From: Isoetes taiwanensis
Lineage: Eukaryota > Streptophyta > Lycopodiopsida > Isoetales > Isoetaceae
Assembly: GCA_021234155.1 (NCBI GenBank)
Contig: JAJEKV010000139.1
Location: 1,360,386 to 1,424,385 of the forward strand
Reading direction: 5' to 3'
DNA: 64,000 bases
A program made the translations under genes and the position numbers. This document shows, piece after piece, positions 45,391-58,545 of the stretch. The notes beneath the pieces are model-generated. The model had not been told where the DNA came from. It saw only the letters and a program-made list of their open reading frames with translations, and made no database searches. The number at the start of each line of letters is the position of its first letter. The stretch's first letter is position 1.

Positions 45391-48300
45391 ATGGCTTTGA
45401 AGCAGATAATCTACAGAAGCCCAACATGTTCCCCCTTTGCATTCGACTCTCAGATCCGAGGCCTCACTACAAGGGTCAGCTTCGAAAGACTTTTAGGGAA
45501 CCCACGTAATGGGCACAAACAGGTGGATATTGCATTGTTGAAATTGCTGTGTTTGGGTTTCAATTTGCTTACTTAACCCGCTGGCATCATAGTTTACAAA
45601 AAGTCATCGATGGCAACAGACAATTCAAATGACCCTCACGGCAAAGAGGCCTCCCACAACTCCCATTCCTGCAACAATGCTGGTGAGCAGTCCCATTAAG
45701 AGTTTGCATGTATTACCTCAATCTTAAGGTTAAAGACCTTTTGCTTTTTGTTTTAAAAATGGAACGATTAAAGAATATGAAATGTACACACCAGCTCGAC
45801 ATGCGTTATAAGTAAATGCTCCAAAGTCATGGCTAATGCTGCTTTCTCTTTGAATCGTTAGTATTGCCATGTCTGTGTAATTGAGCTAATTTTTGGTAGT
45901 TTGAATCTATGTTGGCAGGCCTATGATCTCGTGCAAGGACCCCTGGTATATGGCTGATTTTTCAAGTAAGTTTGATGGTTCATATATGAGAGTAAAGGAT
46001 ATTGTTTCTTTGTTTTTGGGATAGGTGCGCTGGAGTGAGGCTAGAGATAAATCTTCTCTTGAACCACCTACAGCTGTATTTGTCCACGGGATTCTTGGTG
46101 GAAGAAGAAACTGGAGTAAGAATAGGATCTGAAGTGCTTTGTATTTGCATTGACTATATGAACTTTGTCTCTCTCATTCGGGTCGAATAACTGCTCTAGA
46201 AGAAATAGTGCCTGTCCATTCTGTATTTACTGCAGTTCACAAAATGTTGGTTTATTTCTTATTAGAAAAATTTGAAACCAGAAAGTTTAATCTATTGCAG
46301 CAAGCTTCACAAAACGCATGGTGGATGAATTTCCTTCATGGCAGGTATGAGCACATTAAATTCAACTTAGGGTATTGAGGCATGAGCATCGTGAAGATGA
46401 AGCTACAGTTGTGTTACTCTAATTTCACATGAAATGTTGATTTTGGCATCTTATAAGCTTTCCTGTTTTTTCCTAGTTCCTTCTGGTAGATCTTCGTTGC
46501 CACGGTGACTCTACGTCCATGACTGGTCCTCACACTGTTCAATCTGCAGCTAAAGATGTACTACAATTAGTAGGTTCATCTTCTAATCCTTATTTTGATT
46601 TCTAAAAGAAAATCATTCAAAAGGTGTATTGAAAGGATTGTAAGGCTTTGATGATGTGTGCCACGCCACCTAGTACCTCTGTGTTATCTCGCTTCTCATA
46701 TATATCCAATATCTACAAACACATTAAGCAAAGTCTTAACATCTTGACATCATTTTTGCCAGACAGAACACTGGCATAAAATCAAACAGCTGGTTAGAAA
46801 TATCACAGCACCTGGATTTTATAATATGCTAATGGCAATTTTTAAGCTCGAGTCCTGCATTTTCCATCCACTGTATTGAGCAATTGTTGACTTATGTTAC
46901 TAATTTCTGAGGTTACTTCGTTGATATTTTATAGCTTGGAAAGCTTAAGTTGACTCCCCGAATCCTTGTGGGTCACAGTTTTGGTGGCAAAGGCAAGTGC
47001 ATTAGTTTTTTCGGTGGCATTCATAGAAATAATGTCCTTTTGAATCTAAGTTGGATTTTTTCCTATTGCAGTTGTGCTTAGCATGGTTGATCAAGCTCCC
47101 AAACCTTTGGCTCGTCCAGTACAAGTAAGATTTACCCATTGGTTTTGTATTTTCTTGGATGGTACTAAGTTAGGGATGTCTTAAGGAGTCAATTATATAA
47201 CGTACTGTTTTGGACATTTTTGACTTACTGTAAACGAATCCATGTATGCTTGTTTGAACGTTTTCAATATTTGGTGGAAGTCCATTTATAAGTTGAATAT
47301 TGAAGTTCTTGTTCTTCAAGAATGTCCTTACTTAGGAGTCATCTGGTTATGGTTCCGTTGTATATCTACTTGGATTTACATACTTACTCTGGACTAATTC
47401 GAGATGCCAACTCTTAGGTCTGGTCACTTGATGCAACGCCTGGAAAGGTCCGATCAGGAGGAGATGGAGAAGACCATCCTGCGGAACTTATTGCTGCATT
47501 GCGAGAAATGCCACATCAGGTACGTCTACAATTTACAGAACTCATAGGCTGGTTTTTCAAATTCTCATTCTTATCAGGCAGATCTACTTTTACCTGAAAC
47601 ATTGATGGTTTTATAAGATTTTGCCTATGGATTCACGTTTATCTCAAATTTTTACTAAAACTATTAGGATAGGTGTAGCTACCCCTCAATAATCTACGGT
47701 CAGTCGTTACCATTCCTGTCCTATTGTTTAGCTGGCATGGAAGATGGGTATCATTTTATTCATTTCACAATAGTCTTTGTGAGGATGCGAAGGCCATGAG
47801 TATACGAAACTAATTCCTGTCAACGGATGCATTTTTCTACAGGTCCCTTCCAGAAAATATGTAGCAGATGAACTTCTGAGAAAAAAGTTCTCAGTAAACA
47901 TATCACAGATATTGCAAAAAGATGATGTTTTACTGATGGTAATCTAACTAACTTGCCCTTTTTTGTACATGTTAGTGGATGACGACTAATTTGCGTTCCA
48001 GCAAGGAGTCTGGTGGTCTTTCATGGGTGTTCCATCTTGATGGAATTGCTTCAATGTACAAGTCTTACGAGGAGACAAACTTATGGTCATTATTAATCCT
48101 GGTGACAAGAGACGTTCTTTTTTTGTTCTTCCTTCCTTTTTGACGTTTTAAATGCGGGCCTCTGGTTGAAAATATTCCTCAAGGAGTATTTTCTGAGGGC
48201 GGAAAGGAGTTTGCATCGGTGGGCGCATGAAGATATTCATAGAATTCATGAGGCAGAACTTGTTGCTTCAGATGATGGTGCAGGGGTAGAATTGCATGTG

Positions 48301-48459
48301 TTGGAAGATGCAGGTCATTGGGTAAGTCAAAATTCCCATTGTACAGGCTTTTTGGTGTTTAGGATACTTGATCTTATTTTTATTCTGCAGGTTCACACAG
48401 ATAACCCTGATGGTCTTTTTAAAATTTTGTTGCCATCTTTCTTGGGGCAATTCAGTTAA
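45391..48459 (+). CDS. Alpha/beta hydrolase, ABHD11/YbfF-like, many exons
   Basis: Exons: 45391-45522, 45593-45682, 45919-45945, 46025-46115, 46301-46344, 46477-46569, 46935-46992, 47072-47124, 47418-47519, 47843-47938, 48006-about 48101, about 48165-48321, 48391-48459. Exon phases join correctly through the tenth exon. The N-terminus (about 44 residues, Arg/Lys/Ser-rich, few acids) looks like an organelle transit peptide. Motifs: MLAYDLVQGPLVRW, AVFVHGILGGRRNW (oxyanion region), LLVDLRCHGDS, ILVGHSFGGK (nucleophile Ser), SLDATPGKVRSGGDGEDHPA, MYKSYEETNLW, AERSLHRWAHEDIHRIH, HVLEDAGHWVHTDNPDGLF (catalytic His). It would hydrolyse an ester or thioester; the substrate is unknown. Oddities: a GC-AG intron after exon 7, a 27-nt exon 3, and an unresolved junction between exons 11 and 12 with an apparent frame break after IPQGV. 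Confidence 0.82.
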
Positions 48460-48960
48460 TTGAAGAAGGCAAAACAGTAACCATTTAGCTTTTAGACAGG
48501 AAAGCGCTGTGGCAAGATAAACAAGGAAGCATAATTCCAAAGAAACTCTTTTGTTGCTTTCAGCCTATTCACGGGGGATTCTACAATGACAATCCCCAAT
48601 AATAAACTGCCCAATATATTCATTTCCTTTACACATCAGGCAAAAGACAATATTTTACGATCATTCTCAATATCCTTTATGGTTCCTAACATGATAATCA
48701 CCATAAAGAAACATATGTACGTAAATTATTTTCTTTGTATTCAAGATCATTCAAATGTTAAATATTCATTGCACCGGGAAGCATCCTCCATTAGTTACCT
48801 TTGCGGATGTTTAGTTGTGGAACTCCCTAAGTGACTTGGGAACATTTTGTATTACCATCTAGGGCCCATTGGCTATGCACTTAAGCACATAAACGAATAT
48901 GCAACCATTAATCATCTCAATGGCTGCCCACTGGGATGGTCTACATATGTCAATTGCTAA
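48460..48960. other. 3' flank of the hydrolase
   Basis: Noncoding and AT-rich. It probably includes the 3' UTR; no clear polyadenylation signal was chosen. Confidence 0.4.
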
Positions 48961-48964
48961 TTCG

Positions 48965-49735
48965 ACCACGTATGTCAATTGCCAATTCGGCATCTAACAC
49001 TTGAACTTATGAGATGTCAAAATAGTCGGGGTGCTGCTACCACCAAGACTGAGGAGCAGCCTCCATAGGAGATCAGGTGGCCATTCAAGGCTACAATTGT
49101 GCTAATGCAACAAACTTAGCAAATGAATTAAAAACAATCACAACAATCCTTAAAATATCAATTTGCCTTTAAAATTAGGAATTCATACAACAAACTTTGA
49201 AAAGTATCAATGTGCCTTGAAGTTAAAAACATTGTCTTAAATTCCTATAATCGACTTAAAATATTAAGAAAACATAAAAGACAAAGATTGTATTTGCTAT
49301 TGGTCGCCATATAACCATCTCAATGGCTATCCATGCCACATTGTGATGGTTATCCATGCCACATGGTAGGATGCCCACTAGGACGATCTATATGGTAAGT
49401 CATGTCAATTGCCAATTCGACATCTAACACTTGAACTTATGAGATGTCAAACTAGTCGGGTACTATCACCAAGGTTGAGGAGCAGCGCCCATAGGAGATC
49501 AGGGCGGCCACTCAAGGCTGCAATTGTGCTAATGCAATAAACTTAGCAAATAAATTAAGAATAATCATAACAATCCGTAAAATCATCAAATTGTCGTCAA
49601 ACCGTTGTTAGAAATTCATACAAAGTATCAACATGCCTTGAAGTTATAAACATTGTCTTAAGTTTCTATAATCGACTTAAATAAGAACATGAAAGAAAAA
49701 GATTGTATTTGCTACTGGATGTATCTAGAACTGAA
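48965..49735. repeat. Tandem duplication, about 430-bp unit x2
   Basis: The unit with CATCTAACACTTGAACTTAT, AGTCGGG, GAGGAGCAGC and CAATTGTGCTAATGCAA appears at about 48975 and again at about 49405 with scattered differences. No coding content. Confidence 0.85.
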
Positions 49736-50114
49736 GCACACAATGCATTATCATAACACGTACTGGAGTTTGAAATCTAGCAAGCACACAATTGCATTTT
49801 CATAACCTGTAATAACTTGGAGTTTGAAAGAATTTTAATGTGCTGATTGAAAGATACTTACAATAGGTTAAATAGATATGTTACTAGAAAAAATGCCCAG
49901 GCCCCAGCATTGCTAGGCATTCTGTCGGGCATAGATTAATAAGGATTTAATATTATATTGTTTTAATTTGTAGAGGCATTGTAGAAGTAGGTTTACTAAT
50001 TTGATTGTAGATGTCGATGCAGGAGTTATAGGTTTTAAATATTAAGTGCACTCTATTTTTGCATTCTTTCACAATCTTAGTCTGACTATAAATTCGAAAT
50101 TGACATCAATGTTG

Positions 50115-51855
50115 TACGTTTGCAAAACTTCTCGCTGGAATTCTTGAGAAGCAGTTGACGGGTTGGGCAGAGGCAACAGAGGTGCAGGCCCTCACCCAGG
50201 CAGGATTCAGACCCTGACACTCAACCATTGACCACATCTTCACATTGCGGACTCTACAGCGGGAATTGCCAGCAGGATCTATATTGTTGCTTCGTGGATT
50301 TTGCGAAGGCGTTTGACAATGTGCCTCGGGAAAAACTATAGGCAAGATTGTGACAGCAGGAGATTCCTGTAGATTTCCGGAATGCGGTGTACAGGTTATA
50401 TGAGAGATGCTCGGGCCAGTTGCAATTAACAAGCCAACCATTTGATAGTAGTATCGGGGTTCTCCAGGATGTCCTCTCTCCCCAGGCTTTACATTGATCA
50501 GTTGGAGAGTTGGCTTGCTGATAATGGGGGCGACGGAGCTCACCTTCTGCATCAAATCATCAGGCAGTTAATATATGCTGATGATGTGGACCTCTTAGCT
50601 TACATATCAGCAGACATGCAATGCCATCTCGATACCACGACACATTCATCGCCACTAATATGCGTGTCAACCTGTCCAAGACTAAGGTGGTCCTCATATC
50701 ATCCTCACGTCGGCCGAGGATCCCTTCCTTCTGTTACTGAGGGTAGAATGTGGAAGTGGCACCCACATACAAATATTTGGGAGTGGAGTTTCTTTCTACT
50801 ATACATTGGGACACATCCATGCGGCTACGGGTGACGGCGGGCTGGAAGGCACTATATGCAATGCAAAACAATAATGATAGAGCAGAGCTGTATGATTGGG
50901 CACATCAGTCGCACCTGTTCAAGATCTTAGTAGAGCCTGTCCTTTTTATACGGGGTTGAAGTATAGGGCCCAGTAGTGTTCCTCACTACCTAGAATGACT
51001 TGGAGCAGGTGCAAAAAGCCTTCTTGATACGAGAACTAGGGGTGAAGTCCACAGTCCCATATCAAATTCTACTGCAGGAGATGGGTTTCTTGCCTCTTCA
51101 GAGGGCGGCCCTTGATCGCCACATTGTCTACTTTCAGAAGGTGGTCAATATGGATGAGCTCGTCTCTCTAACCTCGTTTATATCATGGCAATAGGGCAGC
51201 AGAGGCAGATCACCATAGCTTGAGGCAATATCTTGACGCTTCCTTCCTTAGCAAGCTTTGGGATGCCAGTGCTCTTGAACAGGTCAAGATAACACACTAC
51301 CAGCGCCACATAAATCCCACATTAGAACGAGGCCCGCAATGCTACCTGCGTACCCACTTGCCTATGAAAAAGGCGCAGACTAATTGCCTCCATTCGCATA
51401 GGGGCACACCATCTTCGAATTGAGATGGGCAGATGGATTGGTGAGCCATGCCAGGACAGGCTTTGTCAATGTTGCCAAATGGAAGTCATTGAGGATGAAT
51501 CTCATACCCTTCATGATCAAATCCAGACGCGCTATGCTGAGTTGGTCAGGCTTGGCCAGCCGCTACATGTGACATTGAGCACGGCTTTCGTACGGATGTT
51601 GGGATCATACTTTCAGAAGGTCATGGACATGCGAGATCAGCTATGTCCTGGGGCACACACTTGATATGTATATATACATATATTTTATGATGATGTATAC
51701 TTGTACAGTTTGACAACATTCTTATTACTGCCACGATTTTTCCCTCGAAAACCCTTCCGGGGGAGGGGGGAGGGGTTTTACCCGGACAATAATAAGTTTG
51801 TTGTGCTCCTTTCTGGGTCCCATAGGCCGATTGGTCTCAGAGGACAATAAAAATT
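50115..51855 (+). mobile_element. 5'-truncated LINE, second family (RT to 3' tail)
   Basis: It starts inside the RT with LTQAGFRP.HSTIDHIFTLR, then CCFVDFAKAFDNVPREKL, LIYADDVDLLAYISADMQ (catalytic YADD intact), VAPTYKYLGVEF (thumb), and a C-terminal region with CQDRLCQCCQMEVIEDESH, a CCxH-type finger, ending LCPGAHT at 51664. The 3' UTR has CCCTCGAAAACCCTTCCGGG and a CT-rich low-complexity end near 51855. The motifs are unlike plant L1 (no zf-RVT) and nearer to the I/Jockey/RTE group; the exact clade is open. Several stops and frame changes. Confidence 0.8.
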
Positions 51856-51859
51856 ACTC

Positions 51860-53950
51860 TTCCTTTCTTACTTTCTTTCTTCTCGTTTTTAGCTATATTT
51901 TTTTCTCCATATTTGTATAAACTCTCAATGGTTCAACACACACAAAAAACCCCTATTTTTTAATAAACCTTTTTTCCTCCGAAAAAAACTTGTAAAAACC
52001 ATTTGCCAATTGCCAAAATAATGATCCTTGAGTGCATGATTTATTAATTAATTCATTAATTTATTTTGTTTATAATCCATGTGAAGCTGAGGCATCTAGA
52101 AAGTCGCTTGATAATGGATCTTTATGGGTTACCAGTCTATTGCAAAGAAGAAGGGTCGATGATCTGAACCACCTCCTCATCTCTATTGTGTGTTGCCATC
52201 TGCACACACATGATAAGATATAGGTCCTGCTCTGCTACAAGTACATAATCTACCATGCTAGATCTCCAACCCAAATTCTCCTACCGACGAGTACAGAAGG
52301 AGGATGGTCATTATGAGAGTCCAATGTAAATAACCAAGTCGAAGATGTTGCACATCTAAAGCAACTACCTTTCAAATTGTGTGACAGGGTGGCCTTCGCC
52401 AGCTGACGTGCATGATCAAAAATATTTTGTCGTATGGAGCTGTAACATGTCCGCAACCAGAGGGTTGAACTTTATAACTGCTCGGTTGTTGTGCATGCAT
52501 TTTACACTGTCCAATTGCCTTTGCTGCTAAATGTCGTCATATACATCGACATGTGGATCTATTATGTCCACATCTAAATGCTTCTGATAGAAATTTGAAT
52601 ATGCATGTGGAATTTAACATGCAACCACATACAGGGGTTTTCCACACGGACTTTTCACATGTATCCACATGTAGAGGGGATGTGGCATACTACATCGGTA
52701 CGATAGAATTGCTGGAAAGCTTGACCCTTCCGTAGGACAAAGCTTGCTAATGCAGGATGGACGATGTGCATAGTTATTTAAAGACTATTATATACTAGAA
52801 AATAATATTTTGTATTGCCATGCATAAGCTAGGATGGATGTTAATGAACATCTAAGGATCATTTCATGTATTTATGTTCTTATATATTATAAAATTCACA
52901 TGGATATGGGGACCTTAGGCTGAAGCTAAAAGTCTCCGCTTTGTGGTGACACATACAATTAGATACAATGACATACATTAAGACCCACACATAATTTCTC
53001 TAAATATAACGGTTTGTAAAATATAACCCCTTTTCGAAAAAGAAAAAGGGCTTCCATTACTTTAGTGTATATGTGGCAGTTGGGATGAGATTTTTGGAGA
53101 ACTTGCACCATTATGTAGCAGCTCAACTGTTTGACGAGGTGATATACAACAGATTCAAGGAATTCCACACATTTTGAGAATTCATAAAAGTTGAGCCGGA
53201 TGGGAGCATTAGATTGATTAAGTTTGGTATCTATTGGCATTTTCTGTAATTATGTTTGTTCTATAGCGGTGATAAGAAAATTTGTTTGTTTATTTCTATA
53301 CAATGTATAAGGAAAAGGAAGCAGGGGCTCCCTTTCTGCAATAGAGGCATACATGATTCTAGCCATGAGTGGTACTGTTGCTATTGTGAAAAGAGAGCCC
53401 ATGCTTCCCTTCAACTACAAAATAGAAAGAGGGAGCCAAAAAAATTGACTTGTTGCTCTGCCTCTGTTGCCGGATGGGTGACTTGTTCCACTTCTGTACT
53501 CGGATGGGCGGAATCGTTCGTCCATTTCTATTTCCAAAGTATTAGCGACTGCACATGGTGTCACCAAAACAATCTCGCAAAGTGGACGACCCACTTTCTA
53601 TTTTGTATAGGCAGGGGTATTTTGGTTATTTTGAAACATGTAGGGAAAAATGGTAATTATGAGAACTTGTAAGGGCATTTTGGTAGTAATATATTGCAAT
53701 AAATTATGGGGATTCAAAAGTGGTTGTGTTGTAGAATACATAAAAATAGGTGGTGGTATATTCCCTTGTTCCGCGATGATATGGATGGGAAGGACCAACA
53801 TGATGAAGAAATCCAAATGTAGATTAATGATGGGGCAATATTAAACAAATGGCAAAGACAATGGATATGGCATGGGAAGTCAACCAAACAACAAATGCAA
53901 CATGGGAAAAAAAAATGCAAATTATGGAAGCATGGCATGTGAAACAAAGA
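51860..53950. other. Intergenic, no recognised gene
   Basis: AT-rich with short unrelated open frames on both strands; none has a recognisable domain. Confidence 0.45.
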
Positions 53951-53952
53951 AC

Positions 53953-54148
53953 GAGACAGATGAGGAGCCATTATGCAGCCTTAGACTATAGTGTTGACAG
54001 AGAAGCAGTGATGGACATGGTGGTTAGAATAGTCAGCAATGCACGAGAATGAGACAATTGAGGAGCCATTATGCAACCTTAGACTATAGTGTTGATAAAG
54101 AAGCAGAATGATGGACATGGTGGTTAGAATAGTCAGGAGGGCACGAGA
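53953..54148. repeat. Tandem duplication, 98-bp unit x2
   Basis: The unit starting GAGACA.(A)TTGAGGAGCC and holding GCCTTAGACTATAGTGTTGA is at 53953 and again at 54051, with a few changes. Confidence 0.9.
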
Positions 54149-54250
54149 GGGGAGGACGATACTGGGAGGAAGGTGCGTGAGGTTAGAGGGATGACGCGGA
54201 GGGGAGGATGATATTGGGAGGAGGATTCTTGAGGCTGGAGGGATGACGCG
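54147..54250. repeat. Tandem duplication, 52-bp unit x2
   Basis: GAGGGGAGGACGATACTGGG... at 54147 is followed by a diverged copy at 54199; both end GGATGACGCG. It directly abuts the 98-bp repeat. Confidence 0.9.
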
Positions 54251-54700
54251 TGACACACAATGTCTGACTACGGGGGATGAAATTCTTGGGGTGATGCTTG
54301 GAGTTTCTAAGGCTGGGTTTCGATGTAGCCTCGACGTCTCTCGACAGCACATGTGAACCCGACCTAAAGGAGGCGTGGGTAGATCAAAGAGTCTAGTCGG
54401 TGAAAAAAAAAAGACACAAATTGCACATACTATACACCCCCCACAAGACCCCCACCATGACCAAGACCTCCAAAGCCAAGCAGAAGCTTCTTTACCATTT
54501 ACTATGATTAAAAAAAACGAGAAATTCCCGTCAACTAGCCATCAACGCTCCAGATCCTCTCCGCCTACGTGGCCCCTTCTCACCCGCGCACCCCCCGTGC
54601 CGGACATAGAAGCATTTTCTCACAACACGCAACTCAACTCGCGGAGATCTAACGGTGTAGAACTCTTGGGCATCATTCTGACGGATCTTGATCGTCTCCC

Positions 54701-54709
54701 CCACGTGTC
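54701..54709. promoter_or_regulatory. G-box/ABRE-like element upstream of the MAP kinase
   Basis: CCACGTGTC contains the palindromic CACGTG core bound by plant bZIP and bHLH factors, about 205 bases before the MAP kinase start codon. Its role in stress or ABA control is inference; a single site is weak evidence. Confidence 0.4.
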
Positions 54710-54912
54710 AGAGGGGATCGTATATTCATCCGTGTCATGGCCAAACAACTGAGAGCTCTCAGCCGTGCTTGCTGGCGATCCACGGCAAAGTGGTGCCAGT
54801 TTTGATCTTCGAAATACCTTCATAGCTCCGGATTTGATCGCCATAGCCACCTTGCCTTTGATCGCCTTCAAAAACAGCTCACTTTGGTGTATTCTGTCAT
54901 TATTTTTGGGCC

Positions 54913-57339
<2,427 letters not shown>

Positions 57340-58019
57340 ATGGTTATGCTGCAATCAGTTGGAAATTTTTTGATTTTCAAAATATTATCAAACTGCAGTC
57401 CAATTGCCGGTCTTTCACTGGTCGGAGTTTTTGGAACTGCACAAAAACAAGTTGCAGCTCAGATGCTCAGGCTTGGCTTGTCTTTGGAGATACCATTTCA
57501 ATGCCAGTTGTGCCTAAGAGATTGCTGTTTCTGAGAAACAGCGTCTTGGGGTTCGTGTGTATCTTACTGAAAATCTGGCATTTAGATGTATATTGGATAT
57601 GCAGTTTCGTCGGTCTGGAGACCAGCAGTACACGATGATTGTTGGGAGATGAAATGATATAGAATAATCTGCCCCTTCAGTTCTTGTAACTGCTGATTGA
57701 ATCAGTAACTTATATTGGTAATATATTTGTAAATTTTTATTCATTTTAAGGATTTGCCTTAATTGAGCTGTTGAAAAATTTGTGATCGGTAGCTGAGATA
57801 TGACATAGGTTAAAGATATTGAACGCATTGATGTATGGGCATTTTGTTCTACAACTACGATTGCACTATAACTGATGAAAGAAACCATGAGTCATCATTG
57901 AACAGAAAATCAAGGAACTAGGAAATATATAACAAGAAGTTCAATTATATGCACGTTGTTTAAATGGAGACCATTGTGCAGAGGTATTTTTGCGGAGTAT
58001 AGCCTAGAGCAAATGGATT
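57340..58019. other. MAP kinase 3' UTR and flank
   Basis: AT-rich sequence after the stop. The transcript probably ends in the AT-rich stretch around 57700-57760 (GTAATATATTTGTAAATTTT). Confidence 0.4.
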
Positions 58020-58165
58020 TGAAATACGAAGGGGAGAGACCAATAGGTCTATGAGACCCAATCAAATGGCACAACAAAGGTATTAAGATATTACTATCAA
58101 ATTAAAAACCCCTCGTCCCGAAGGGTTTTCGAGGGAAAAGCCTTAGTAGTAATAAGCATGCTGAG
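58020..58165 (-). mobile_element. Inverted solo 3' tail of the second LINE family
   Basis: Read on the minus strand, TTATTACTACTAAGGC, TTTTCCCTCGAAAACCCTTC, GTTGTGCCATTTGATTGGGT and CATAGACCTATTGGTCTC follow the same order as the 3' UTR at 51715-51845. Only the tail is present, as in a severely 5'-truncated insertion. Confidence 0.75.
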
Positions 58166-58545
58166 AGGAGTCTAGCGGTTAGTTTTGTTCTAAGTCTTGC
58201 CACCTCCATTTCGATCGCTAATGGAACTCCAAAAATGCAGCATTCCACTCAGATTCAAGAATTATGTTGCAAAGCATTGTTGGTTGATCAATCTGTGTTA
58301 CTAATAGACATACCAGAATCTAGGAAAGCAGTGGCAGCTTCTACAGATAGAATGGCTAGTCTATTCTTCTTTCTATTTCTTTTCTACATTTTTGTTAATG
58401 GTTAGAGGATATTGCATTTCAGAAGGACGCATCTGTACACAAATACTTTCTATCAGATCCTTGAGGGTCGTTTATGTAAAAATGCCTGAACTTTAAAAAG
58501 AACAAAAGAAATATGTCGCATGTATTAGAATCTAATTATTCATAG
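58166..58545. other. Short AT-rich intergenic
   Basis: Nothing is recognised between the LINE tail and the GC-rich LINE copy. Confidence 0.5.
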
